Assembly (NCBI GenBank): GCA_035644495.1
Contig: DASQOM010000243.1
Location: forward strand, 1 to 17,345
Direction: 5' to 3'
DNA length: 17,345 nt
Source of the DNA: JACQFK01 sp035644495
GTDB taxonomy: Bacteria; Planctomycetota; MHYJ01; JACPRB01
Positions 1-7,394 of this stretch are shown here, in pieces. A program made the position numbers and the translations under genes. Each line of letters begins with the position of its first letter. Within the stretch, counting starts at the first letter, position 1. The notes below the pieces were generated by a model. That model worked only from the letters and a program-made list of their open reading frames with translations. It was not told the DNA's origin and did no database searches.

Positions 1-1143
1 AGCGAGACCGGCAAGTTCAAAGCCGGACTCGAGGACGTCGTCGCCGGCACCTCCTCGATCTGTCTCGTCGACGGCGTCGAAGGCCGCCTGCTCTACCGCG
101 GCTACGACATCCAGGACCTCGCGGAGAACTCCACGTTCGCCGAAGTCGCATTCCTGCTCTGGTACGAGCATCTCCCCCTGAAGAAGGAGTACGAGGCCTA
201 CCTCAAGGTCTGCAAGGAGGCGACCGAACTCCCCTACCAGGTCAACATGCTCCTCCGGCTCTTCCCCCGCACCGCGACCCCGATGGAGGTGCTCCGCACC
301 GCGATCTCCTCGCTCGGCCACTACGACCCCGACAGCGGCAATACGACGCACGACGCCGTCCTGCGCAAGGCGATCCGCCTCACGAACCGCATCGGCTCGA
401 TCGTCACCGCGCACGAGCGCCTGCGCAACGGCAACGAGCCCATCCTCCCCGTCCCCGGGAAGTCCGTCGCCTACAACTTCCTCTACACGCTGTTCGGGAA
501 GGAGCCCGAGGCCCTGTTCGAGAAGATCTTCGACGTCTGCCTCATCCTCCATGCGGACCACGAGTGGAACGCGTCGACGTTCGCCGCGCGCGTCACCGCC
601 GCGACGATGTCGGACATGTACTCCTCGGTCACGTCGGCCGTCGGCGCCCTGAAGGGGCCCCTGCACGGCGGCGCGAACGAGGCCGTCATGAAGATGCTGC
701 TCGACATCGGCGAGCCCTCGAAGGCGGAGGCCTGGGTCACGAACGCGCTCAGAAACAAGGTCAAGATCTCGGGCTTCGGGCACCGGGTCTACAAGACCGA
801 GGACCCGCGCGCGATGGTGCTCCGCAAGTACGCCGAGCAGCTCGGCAAGCACACGGGGCAGACCAAGTGGTACGAGATCTCCCGCATCGTCGAGAACGTC
901 ATGTTCGATCACATGCAGAAGGAGGGGAAGAAGATCTACCCCAACGTGGACTTCTACTCCGCCTCCGTGTATCACTGCATGAACATCCCGATGGAACTGT
1001 TCACGCCGATCTTCGCCATGAGCCGCATCACGGGATGGACGGCGCACATCATGGAGCAGTGGGCGAACAACCGTCTCATCCGCCCGCGCGCGGAGTATAC
1101 GGGCCCCCTGCGCCTGTCGTACCAGCCGATCGAAAAACGTTGA
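1..1143 (+). CDS. gltA: Citrate synthase, 5'-truncated by the window edge
   Basis: Condenses oxaloacetate and acetyl-CoA to citrate, the entry step of the TCA cycle, in the cytoplasm. The frame is open from base 1 and ends with TGA at 1141-1143, giving 380 residues. The first visible residues already match the N-terminal region of the small (~370-385 aa) bacterial/archaeal class, so only a few residues are probably missing. All three catalytic positions are seen, in fragment numbering: His222 in GPLHGGANEAV, His261 in GFGHRVYK and Asp317 in VDFYSAS. The substrate-binding HADHEWNAST motif starts at His184. A 2-methylcitrate synthase is possible, because the two enzymes share these motifs; no prp genes are nearby. 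The next gene follows after 56 bp. A GTCCGC/GCGGAC hairpin (1155-1171) lies in the gap but has no T-run. Confidence 0.95.
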   Translation, partial: SETGKFKAGLEDVVAGTSSICLVDGVEGRLLYRGYDIQDLAENSTFAEVAFLLWYEHLPLKKEYEAYLKVCKEATELPYQVNMLLRLFPRTATPMEVLRTAISSLGHYDPDSGNTTHDAVLRKAIRLTNRIGSIVTAHERLRNGNEPILPVPGKSVAYNFLYTLFGKEPEALFEKIFDVCLILHADHEWNASTFAARVTAATMSDMYSSVTSAVGALKGPLHGGANEAVMKMLLDIGEPSKAEAWVTNALRNKVKISGFGHRVYKTEDPRAMVLRKYAEQLGKHTGQTKWYEISRIVENVMFDHMQKEGKKIYPNVDFYSASVYHCMNIPMELFTPIFAMSRITGWTAHIMEQWANNRLIRPRAEYTGPLRLSYQPIEKR

Positions 1144-1199
1144 CGGCCGTGTAGGTCCGCACGCCGCGGACGGATGCCGCTGCTCGGAGTCTAACGGGA

Positions 1200-2594
1200 A
1201 TGTTCATCCCGATCGGGGACGAGAATCCCACCGAACGCACGCCGTTCGTCAACTACGCGATCATCGTCCTCAACGTCGCCGCGTTCCTCGTCTTCGGACT
1301 GGGGGACCCCCGAGACCCCGCGCTCATCCGATGGGAGATGGTCCCCGCCGACCTCCAGTGGCCTACGCTGTTCACGAACCTGTTCCTCCACGCCGGATGG
1401 ATGCACCTGATCGGCAACATGGTCTTCCTCTGGATCTTCGGCGACAATGTCGAGGACCGGCTGGGCCATATCGGATACGTCGTGTTCTACTTCGTCTGCG
1501 GCCTGGCCGCCGACGGCGCGCACATCGCGACCAATCCGAATTCCCTGATCCCGACGCTCGGCGCGTCCGGGGCGATCTCCGGCGTGATGGGCGCCTATGT
1601 CCTGTTCTATCCCCGGGCCGTGGTGAAGACCTTCGTCTGGCTGGGCATCTGGTACGCGGATGTCGTGCGGACGCCAGCGTACCTCTGGATCGGCCTGTGG
1701 TTCGTGCTCCAGCTCCTCCAGAATCTCCTCAGCCGCGGCGCAGGGGGCATTGCTTACTTCGCCCATATCGGCGGCTTCGTCGCGGGAATCGCGATCGCCG
1801 GCATCATCAAGGCCGCCAACCGTCGCGGCCGGGAGCCGGGTCCCGAGGGCAGCCTGCCCGAAGCCCGGGGCGAAGGCCCGCGCCGCCCCTTCGCCCCGAT
1901 CCCCGATGACCCGGGCATCGAGTGGCTCGACGAACCCGCCGACTCTTATTCCCTCCTGTCGCTGAACGAGGATCCTTCCAACGTCGCCCAGATCTCCGAG
2001 GTGGTCAGCGCGCTCGGCGGCGAGCCGTCGCACGAGGTCGCCCGCCGCCTCCAGACCACGCGGGGCATGATCGCCCGCAAGATCCCCCGCGATGCCGCCG
2101 CGATGATCCAGCGCGAGCTGCAGTCACGCGGGATCCCGTCCGCGCTCATCCTCCACAACCGCGCGAACCTTCCGCCCAAGCCGGCCATCGTGGACGGCGC
2201 CAGCTGGGACGACCGCTCGATCCGCTTCCGGTCGGGTGAGCAGATCGCCAAGATGCCCTGGGCGTCCCCCTTCCTCTGGGTGGCCGCACGCATCGAGGGC
2301 CGCGCGTTCGTCGACGCCTTCATCAACCGCCGCGCCGCCTACCGCCTCTACGATTCCCGCGCGGTCCAGCTCACGGAAATCGACCCCTCCGGCCGCAGCG
2401 AAGTCGACGCCGGATTCGCCGGATTCGCCCGCGCGATCCGCACGTATGCCCCGGACTCCCCCGCCAACGAGGGCGTCGCCATCGCCGCCGGCCAGGAGGT
2501 CTGGGGCCGTCTGGATTTCCCCGTCGAATCGGACTACGATGACTATGTCTTCTGGCTGTACAACCTGATCCTCGCCCGGGGCGTCCGCGCTTGA
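1200..2594 (+). CDS. Rhomboid-family intramembrane serine protease with a large C-terminal soluble extension
   Basis: 464 aa. The start MFIPIGDENPTERTPFVNYA is the usual opening of bacterial rhomboids, and GGAG at 1186-1189 supports the ATG at 1200. Residues ~18-205 form the six-helix rhomboid core. They include the HxxxxHLIGN segment (His64, His69, Asn73; oxyanion region), catalytic Ser123 in GASGAISG and catalytic His189 in AHIGGFVAG. The family cleaves transmembrane helices of membrane-protein substrates inside the bilayer. After a charged, Gly/Pro-rich linker (~206-257), about 205 residues (258-464) form a soluble part I cannot assign. Its first ~60 residues look like a compact alpha/beta unit (VVSALGG...IPRDAAAMIQRELQSRGIP), and it ends in an acidic-aromatic stretch around SDYDDYVFWLYNL. 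The extension makes it about twice the length of a minimal rhomboid. The substrate is unknown. The stop lies 9 bp before the next start, so co-transcription is likely. Confidence 0.92.
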   Translation: MFIPIGDENPTERTPFVNYAIIVLNVAAFLVFGLGDPRDPALIRWEMVPADLQWPTLFTNLFLHAGWMHLIGNMVFLWIFGDNVEDRLGHIGYVVFYFVCGLAADGAHIATNPNSLIPTLGASGAISGVMGAYVLFYPRAVVKTFVWLGIWYADVVRTPAYLWIGLWFVLQLLQNLLSRGAGGIAYFAHIGGFVAGIAIAGIIKAANRRGREPGPEGSLPEARGEGPRRPFAPIPDDPGIEWLDEPADSYSLLSLNEDPSNVAQISEVVSALGGEPSHEVARRLQTTRGMIARKIPRDAAAMIQRELQSRGIPSALILHNRANLPPKPAIVDGASWDDRSIRFRSGEQIAKMPWASPFLWVAARIEGRAFVDAFINRRAAYRLYDSRAVQLTEIDPSGRSEVDAGFAGFARAIRTYAPDSPANEGVAIAAGQEVWGRLDFPVESDYDDYVFWLYNLILARGVRA

Positions 2595-2603
2595 GGGAAT
2601 GAC

Positions 2604-4724
2604 TTGAGACGCGCCGCGATCGTCACGGTCCGCTGCCTGATCGTCCTTCTCCTCCTCGCGGCCGCCCGCGACGTCCCCCTGCCCCGCCGGTCCGGCGACC
2701 GCGTCCGCATCCACCTGGTCGACCGCTCGGGCTCCGTCTCCGTCCGCGGGCCCGCCGTCTCGCTGCGCCCGGCCAACATCGACGCAGTCATCGCCTACGA
2801 CCGTCAGACCCGCGCCTCCGGCGATCTCGTCACCTGGGCCTCCTTCGGAAAGACGCTCGCCTGGGAATCCGACCAGGTCGATCCTTCAGGATCCGACGTG
2901 TCGCTCGCCCTCACCGCAGCGCTCGCGCGGAATCCCACCGAGATCATCCTGTACAGCGACGGCCGATGGGACCCCGGCAATGCGGCCTTCCTCTTCCGCG
3001 ATCGCGAGGTCCCCATCCATGTCTGTCCCTTGGGCCCCACCTCCGTGCGCGACGTCCGCTTCCGACGCGTCCAGGCCCCCGCCTCCGTCCGCCCCGGCGA
3101 TTCGTACGTCCTCTCCTTCACGCTCGAATCGACCTATGATGTGGACTGCAGCCTTCGTGTCGACCAGGAGACCCGCCCCTTGCGTCTGGTTGCGGGCGTC
3201 AGCACGATGGTCCCGATCACCCGGACGGCGCCCGGCGTCTTCCACGCGTCCATCGACGTCGACGACGACTGCCCCGAGAACAATAAGGTCGACGGCCAGG
3301 TCTTCGCCCTCACCGACCAGCCGCGAATCCTGGCCCTCTCCAAGGGATTGTCCCTGCCCGGAGTCGATCTCGACGTCGCTCAAAGTCTCCCGAACCTGGG
3401 CGCTTATGACGCCATCGTCCTCGACAATATCGCGCTTCCCGCCGAGCAGCAGCAGACGCTCGCGACCTGGGTCAAAGGCGGCCGCGGCCTCGTCCTTCTG
3501 GGCGGGCCGCTGAGCTACGCCAGGGGCGACTGGCCGCACAGACCGGTCGAGACCCTGTCCCCGCTGACCCTCCGTCCCGATCTGAAGGTCGCCGCGGTCT
3601 TCGGCCTCGACTCCTCGGGCAGCATGAAAAAGGATTTCGACCTGGCGACCCAGACGCTCCTGGACGCCCGGGACCGGTATTTCGACGCGGACGACGACAT
3701 CGTCGCGATGACGTTCGCGGACGAGGCCCGCACCATGGACTTCGACGCCCTGCGCAAGGTGACGCCGACCGGCGGCACTCGCATCGCCCGCGCGATCGTC
3801 GAGGGCATCCGGCACCTTCGCACGCGCCAGGCCGGGCGGAAGGTGATCGTGCTCGTGACCGACGGCGAAAGCGCCGCGGAGGAGACCCCCGAGATGCTCC
3901 AGGCGGCCATCGCGGGGCTGGACGACATCGCCTTGATCGTTCTCACAACCCGTAAGGACGTGCCCGGCGCGCGCAACCTCCATATGGATTGGAACGAACT
4001 CGATCGGGCGCTTCGAAACATCACGAACGACATCAACGATCTTGCCCGCGAGGCTCCCGGCATCCTCGAGGTCCGCAAGCATCCGGTGACCGCGGGAATT
4101 TCGCCCGTCGTCGTCCGGTCGATCAACCGGACGACCGCGAAATCGGACTCCCAGGTGCTCGCCACCGTGGGACAGCCCCCCAAGCAGGATCCCGTGCTCG
4201 CGATCCGCTCTTATGGCGAAGGCCGCGTCGCCGCCTTCACGACGGAAGCGGAACCCGGGATCGTTCCCTTGATCCGGCAGGCGCTCGACTACGTCGTCGG
4301 CGACCGCGACGCCGGGCTCTCCCTCTCGATCGACCCGCCCCGGGTGATCGCGCAGGGCGTCTATAAGGATCCCGAGTTCGTCACCGACGGAGTGCCCGTG
4401 GTCATGAAACAGGTTGCTTCCAACCGCTGGGAGGGGCGGCTTCCCGAGGGGCTGACGGGAAGCGTCGTCGTCGGCAAGGGCCGGGCGCGGGCGACGGCGA
4501 CCATCGCGTGTCCTCCGGAGTATGAGGCGCTCGGCGTCGACCGCGATGTGTTGGACCGCCTGGCGCGCGACACCGGAGGTCGCCTGCTCCGGTCCACCTC
4601 CGAACTGGAGACCCTGCCCCGTCCCGAACGGACCGCGCCCCGCAGCGGCCGAACCGTCTTCCTCTTGGCGGCGATGGCGCTCGTCTTCGTGGAACTCGGC
4701 GTCTCCATCTACTGGAAGGTATAA
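2604..4724 (+). CDS. Membrane protein with two von Willebrand A domains and a GATase-like segment
   Basis: 706 aa from a TTG start. GAGGGA at 2593-2598, overlapping the upstream stop, is a well-placed Shine-Dalgarno, and the only nearby ATG (2599) runs straight into TGA. One hydrophobic segment follows at the N-terminus (residues ~7-22). VWA-like domain 1 spans ~33-145, with the MIDAS motif DRSGS (Asp40, Ser42, Ser44). A beta-rich domain covers ~150-235. A glutamine-amidotransferase-like fold region (~240-320 and ~480-570, with VKGGRGLVLLGG) is interrupted by VWA domain 2 (~328-450; MIDAS Asp336, Ser338, Ser340, GGT at 390-392, VTDGES with Asp420). A C-terminal TM follows at ~683-703. The architecture resembles the BatA/DUF4159-like VWA membrane proteins usually found beside MoxR ATPases and DUF58 proteins, but neither is in this window. 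It probably forms a metal-dependent adhesion or assembly platform outside the membrane. The precise role is unknown. Confidence 0.85.
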   Translation: MRRAAIVTVRCLIVLLLLAAARDVPLPRRSGDRVRIHLVDRSGSVSVRGPAVSLRPANIDAVIAYDRQTRASGDLVTWASFGKTLAWESDQVDPSGSDVSLALTAALARNPTEIILYSDGRWDPGNAAFLFRDREVPIHVCPLGPTSVRDVRFRRVQAPASVRPGDSYVLSFTLESTYDVDCSLRVDQETRPLRLVAGVSTMVPITRTAPGVFHASIDVDDDCPENNKVDGQVFALTDQPRILALSKGLSLPGVDLDVAQSLPNLGAYDAIVLDNIALPAEQQQTLATWVKGGRGLVLLGGPLSYARGDWPHRPVETLSPLTLRPDLKVAAVFGLDSSGSMKKDFDLATQTLLDARDRYFDADDDIVAMTFADEARTMDFDALRKVTPTGGTRIARAIVEGIRHLRTRQAGRKVIVLVTDGESAAEETPEMLQAAIAGLDDIALIVLTTRKDVPGARNLHMDWNELDRALRNITNDINDLAREAPGILEVRKHPVTAGISPVVVRSINRTTAKSDSQVLATVGQPPKQDPVLAIRSYGEGRVAAFTTEAEPGIVPLIRQALDYVVGDRDAGLSLSIDPPRVIAQGVYKDPEFVTDGVPVVMKQVASNRWEGRLPEGLTGSVVVGKGRARATATIACPPEYEALGVDRDVLDRLARDTGGRLLRSTSELETLPRPERTAPRSGRTVFLLAAMALVFVELGVSIYWKV

Positions 4725-4725
4725 T
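4720..4725 (+). promoter_or_regulatory. Perfect -10 hexamer TATAAT containing the upstream stop codon
   Basis: TATAAT at 4720-4725 includes the TAA stop (4722-4724) of the VWA gene and ends 9 nt before the ATG at 4735. No convincing -35 lies 16-18 bp upstream, so promoter activity rests on the -10 and its position. A transcript from here would have a leader of only about 3 nt. Confidence 0.4.
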
Positions 4726-4734
4726 TCCCATGCG

Positions 4735-5145
4735 ATGACGCTGAAGCGCAAGCTCCTGATCCTCGCCGCCGTGCTCACCGTGCTCCTGGTCCTCCTGTCC
4801 ATCGCCTTGATCTCCTCGCCCATGATGGACTGGTATCAAAGGCAGATCGACCGCAATCCCCAGACGGACTTCTCGCGCGACCTGCAGATGCTGACGGCCG
4901 ACGTCTGCTTCACGACCTGGCGTCCCGAGCTGGCCGCGCCGAAGTACCGCTTCTACTATGAGCGCTACAAGACGGACCTTCGCCGCGCCCACGCCCTCTT
5001 CTGTTATGCCCTCTCGCTCGAGGAGGCGGGGAGGACGTCCGACGCCATCGACATCTACAGCAAATACCTCGCGGAGTATCCCGACCACGAGGAAAAGGGA
5101 GAGGCGGAAGTCGGCATCAACCGCATCATGAGTAGTCGACATTGA
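4735..5145 (+). CDS. Small membrane-anchored protein with a TPR-like motif
   Basis: 136 aa. The frame stays open further upstream inside the VWA gene. I chose ATG 4735 because a short basic stretch (MTLKRK) and one hydrophobic helix (residues ~7-28) follow at once, giving a normal membrane anchor. The other nearby ATG (4730) meets a stop within three codons. The remainder looks soluble and helical. Residues ~83-118 (AHALFCYALSLEEAGRTSDAIDIYSKYLAEYPDH) have the spacing and small/large residue pattern of one TPR hairpin; the stretch is given here as two motif halves, AHALFCYALSLEEAGRT and SDAIDIYSKYLAEYPDH. It lies 10 bp after the VWA gene and may act with it in an envelope complex, as VWA and TPR proteins do in Bat-type clusters. 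I do not recognise a named family, and no catalytic residues are apparent. Confidence 0.8.
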   Translation: MTLKRKLLILAAVLTVLLVLLSIALISSPMMDWYQRQIDRNPQTDFSRDLQMLTADVCFTTWRPELAAPKYRFYYERYKTDLRRAHALFCYALSLEEAGRTSDAIDIYSKYLAEYPDHEEKGEAEVGINRIMSSRH

Positions 5146-5164
5146 CGCAGCCCCGGTGTATGCT
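5136..5164 (+). promoter_or_regulatory. Sigma70-type promoter for the phosphohexomutase gene
   Basis: TCGACA (5136-5141; 5 of 6 matches to TTGACA), a 17-bp spacer, then TATGCT (5159-5164; 4 of 6 matches to TATAAT). The -35 lies inside the last codons of the preceding gene. The predicted start near 5171 leaves about 9 nt before ATG 5180, and no Shine-Dalgarno is present in that interval. Confidence 0.5.
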
Positions 5165-5179
5165 GCCCGCCGAACCGAC

Positions 5180-6487
5180 ATGCCGGTCTTCAAAGCCTAC
5201 GACCTGAGGGGACGCTACCCCGACGAGATCGACGAATCCTTCGCCGAGCGGCTGGGCGGCGCCGTCGTCCGCTTCCTGAAGGCGACGCGCATCGCCGTCG
5301 GCCGCGATGTCCGCCTCTCCGCGCCGGCGATCGCCGCCGCGCTCGCCAAAGGCGCCGGCTGCGAGGTGGTCGACATCGGCCTCTGCACGACGCCGATGCT
5401 CTACTATGCCGTCGGCCACCTGGGCCTGGACGGCGGAATCATGGTCACGGCGTCGCACAATCCCCCGCAGGACATCGGCTTCAAAATCTGCCGCGAGCGC
5501 GCCTTCCCGCTCAGCGAGAAGACGGGCCTGAAGGAGATCGAGCGGTCGATGGCCGGCAAGCCTTCGGGCATTTCAGCCGTCACGACCCACGACCTGCGCC
5601 CCGTCTACCGGACCCATCTACGGGCCCAGATCGGGAAATGCCCGCGCCTCAAGGTCGCCGTCGACACGGCCCACGGCTCCGTGGGCGCGGTCTTCGACGA
5701 CATGTTCGGCGACCTGCCCCTGGACTACGTCCGCCTCTGCTGGAAGCCCGACGGCAACTTCCCCAGCCACGAACCCAATCCGCTCAAGGACGAGAACATC
5801 GTCGACCTCCAGGAGGCGATGCGCACGACAGGGGCCGACCTCGGCGCCGCTTTCGACGGCGACGGGGACCGCTGCATGTTCCTGGGACCGGGCGGCGTCC
5901 GGATCGGAAGCGATCTCGTCACGATCCTCCTCGCCCGCTCCGAGCTGCACCGGCATCCCGGCTCGGCGATCGTCTATGACCTGCGCTCCAGCCGCGTCGT
6001 GCCCGAGGAGATCCTGAAGGCCGGCGGCCGCCCGATCCGCGAACGCGTCGGCCACTCCTTCATCAAGGAGACGATGAAGAAGAACGACGCGGTCCTGGGC
6101 GGCGAGCTCTCGGGCCATTACTACTTCAAGGACCATTACTTCGCCGACTCCGGGATGATGGCATTCGCCAAGGTCCTCGACCTGCTGGGCCGCGACGGCC
6201 GCCCGATCGACGAGCTGCTCGCCCCCCTCCGCCGCACCTCGGCGACCGGCGAGATCAACTTCAAGGTCGCGGACAAGGCCGGGCTGATGAAGTCGCTCGC
6301 CGAGCGCTACAAGCACGGGCGCCAGGACACCCTCGACGGCATCACGATCCAATTTGACGACCACTGGTTCAACGTGCGCGCGTCGAACACGGAGCCGTAT
6401 CTCCGCCTGAACCTCGAAGCAGACAACCCGGAAATACTGGAGCGGATGAGAAGCGAGCTCTACGGGATTCTGGGCAAACCCGTCTAA
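5180..6487 (+). CDS. Phosphomannomutase/phosphoglucomutase (alpha-D-phosphohexomutase)
   Basis: 435 aa, normal for the PMM/PGM group. The frame opens at GTG 5156, but ATG 5180 gives the family's usual start (MPVFKAYDLRGRYPDEID), so I use it. It interconverts hexose-6-phosphate and hexose-1-phosphate (mannose and/or glucose) in the cytoplasm, feeding nucleotide-sugar synthesis. All four active-site elements are visible: the phosphoserine loop TASHNP (Ser92), the metal loop DGDGDR (residues 226-231), the sugar-specificity loop GELSGH (308-313) and the phosphate-binding loop RASNTEPYLR (400-409). GELSGH is typical of dual PMM/PGM enzymes such as AlgC; phosphoglucosamine mutase is less likely, since it usually has a GEQSGH-type loop. 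The gene appears to have its own promoter. Its products could supply sugar donors for glycosylation by the downstream YfhO proteins (inference). Confidence 0.95.
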   Translation: MPVFKAYDLRGRYPDEIDESFAERLGGAVVRFLKATRIAVGRDVRLSAPAIAAALAKGAGCEVVDIGLCTTPMLYYAVGHLGLDGGIMVTASHNPPQDIGFKICRERAFPLSEKTGLKEIERSMAGKPSGISAVTTHDLRPVYRTHLRAQIGKCPRLKVAVDTAHGSVGAVFDDMFGDLPLDYVRLCWKPDGNFPSHEPNPLKDENIVDLQEAMRTTGADLGAAFDGDGDRCMFLGPGGVRIGSDLVTILLARSELHRHPGSAIVYDLRSSRVVPEEILKAGGRPIRERVGHSFIKETMKKNDAVLGGELSGHYYFKDHYFADSGMMAFAKVLDLLGRDGRPIDELLAPLRRTSATGEINFKVADKAGLMKSLAERYKHGRQDTLDGITIQFDDHWFNVRASNTEPYLRLNLEADNPEILERMRSELYGILGKPV

Positions 6488-6618
6488 GCATCAGGCATCG
6501 GAGGGCCCCTCCCTGCAACGGGCATGGCTCCCTCTTCCCTCCGCCGCTGCGCTTCCGACAGGGTCGTGGGGCTGGGGACCTCGGATGCCCTAATGCCTGA
6601 TGCTGGATGCTTAATGCC
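6485..6618 (+). repeat. Imperfect inverted element built from GCATNNR heptads
   Basis: The left arm starts at the mutase stop codon and has two GCAT units 7 bp apart (6488 and 6495). The right arm has five ATGC units at 6585, 6593, 6600, 6607 and 6614, at 7-8 bp spacing, so it reads on the opposite strand as a run of GCATTAA/GCATCCA/GCATCAG-type heptads. An exact 11-bp inverted match pairs 6488-6498 with 6593-6603. The ~75 bp between the arms can also pair imperfectly (AGGGCCCCTCCC against GGGGCTGGGG). This looks like a REP/MITE-type palindromic element. It may also act as a transcription end for the mutase gene, although there is no T-tract. Confidence 0.7.
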
Positions 6619-6625
6619 TTCCTTC

Positions 6626-6654
6626 TTGAGTCTGCCCGACCGGCGCGCTAGACT
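6626..6654 (+). promoter_or_regulatory. Sigma70-type promoter for pseudopilin 1
   Basis: TTGAGT (6626-6631; 4 of 6), exactly 17 bp, then TAGACT (6649-6654; 4 of 6). The predicted start is near 6661, giving a leader of about 126 nt before ATG 6787. It stands just downstream of the inverted repeat element. Confidence 0.5.
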
Positions 6655-6660
6655 TTAGTC

Positions 6661-6786
6661 ACGCAGGGGCGCGGTTTACCATCGGGGTAGACGCTGCAGT
6701 TCACGTCCTTGTTAGGAGACCACCCTCGTTGTTCCGATTGGCGATGGTCGCCAGTCGCAGATTCCGCTATCACAGGAGGCAACCCG
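6661..6786 (+). promoter_or_regulatory. Long structured 5' leader of pseudopilin 1
   Basis: About 126 nt from the predicted transcription start to ATG 6787. It can form at least three small hairpins: TACC/GGTA (6677-6680 with 6686-6689), TCCT/AGGA (6706-6709 with 6714-6717) and GGCGA/TCGCC (6740-6744 with 6748-6752). It ends in a strong Shine-Dalgarno, AGGAGG (6774-6779). Other genes here have very short leaders, so this length stands out. I cannot assign it to a known riboswitch class. Confidence 0.35.
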
Positions 6787-7326
6787 ATGTCCAAGAGACG
6801 CCAAGGGTTCACCCTGGTCGAGCTGCTGGTCGTGATCGTCATTATCGGCATTCTTGCCGCTCTTCTTCTGCCAGCAATCACCAAGGCGATCCATCGCGCG
6901 AGGGTGACCTCGTGCGCAAACAATCTCCGGCAGCTGTGGGTGCTGCAGACCACCTATATGAGCCAGTTCGGCGGCCGCATGAAGGTCATGTCGAGTGCCG
7001 AAGGGGTGGCGTTCTGGCAGGCCCTCACCACCACCTCGCCCCCGATTGTTGAGACGAGCGAGATGGAAATCTTCCTTTGTCCGGTGCTCCAGCAGCCCAC
7101 GGTCGGTGAGATCCAGTACTTCGGACCCGGCAAGTCGGTCGCCCGGCTGTCGGGCGGCGATCCGGTCGGCTGTGACGATCCGGAGAACCACAAGGAAGGG
7201 TCGAACACCGGCAGTGATGCTACCGGCAACGTGCTGCGCAAGTCGGGCGACGTGCTCGAACTGACCGGGCAGGAATTCAACAACGTCATGAATCCGACCG
7301 GCAACACCCCTGCGCCCAAGAAGTAG
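6787..7326 (+). CDS. Pseudopilin 1 (type IV pilin-like, degenerate H-X9-DG family)
   Basis: 179 aa. ATG 6787 has AGGAGG at 6774-6779, so I use it rather than the longer upstream frame. The class III leader is MSKRRQG, cleaved after Gly7, followed by FTLVELLVVIVIIGIL with Phe+1 and the processing/assembly Glu+5. A prepilin peptidase would cleave and N-methylate it, and the hydrophobic helix would pack into a pilus or pseudopilus. The body shows the layout of DUF1559-type pseudopilins in reduced form: Cys-A-N-N-L-R-Q-L just after the helix, FLCP in the middle, a YFGP...DPVGCD segment, then NH...GNVLRKSGDV in place of the H-X9-DG motif. Three related copies lie downstream (11922, 12522 and 13104). 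No secretion ATPase, platform or peptidase gene is in the window. A strong terminator follows at 7346-7380. Confidence 0.85.
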   Translation: MSKRRQGFTLVELLVVIVIIGILAALLLPAITKAIHRARVTSCANNLRQLWVLQTTYMSQFGGRMKVMSSAEGVAFWQALTTTSPPIVETSEMEIFLCPVLQQPTVGEIQYFGPGKSVARLSGGDPVGCDDPENHKEGSNTGSDATGNVLRKSGDVLELTGQEFNNVMNPTGNTPAPKK

Positions 7327-7345
7327 TCCACTCGGAGCAATCGAG

Positions 7346-7380
7346 AGCCCCGGCGGCAACGCCGGGGCTTTCTCTTTTTT
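7346..7380 (+). terminator. Strong intrinsic terminator after pseudopilin 1
   Basis: A perfect 10-bp GC-rich stem, AGCCCCGGCG (7346-7355) with CGCCGGGGCT (7360-7369), closed by a GCAA (GNRA) tetraloop and followed by TTCTCTTTTTT to 7380. It separates the pseudopilin 1 transcript from the YfhO pair, whose start lies only 2-14 bp further on. Confidence 0.93.
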
Positions 7381-7381
7381 G

Positions 7382-7387
7382 TATGAT
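7382..7387 (+). promoter_or_regulatory. Possible -10 element for YfhO 1
   Basis: TATGAT (5 of 6) directly after the terminator T-tract. A start about 7 nt downstream would coincide with GTG 7395, giving a leaderless mRNA. No -35 is recognisable, because that position falls inside the terminator stem. The alternative is expression by readthrough. Confidence 0.3.
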
Positions 7388-7394
7388 GCTTCGC

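Noticed and set aside
1155..1171. GTCCGC/GCGGAC hairpin after citrate synthase as a terminator
   Set aside because: Only a 6-bp stem with no T-tract, too weak to call.
2886..4823. 645-residue open frame on the minus strand across the VWA gene
   Set aside because: Low-complexity composition rich in Arg, Gly, Asp and Glu with no family motif. It is a GC-rich shadow of a gene with clear MIDAS motifs.
5142..5164. TTGACG with TATGCT as a promoter pair before the mutase
   Set aside because: The spacing is only 11 bp. The pair TCGACA (5136) with the same -10 at 17 bp is far better.
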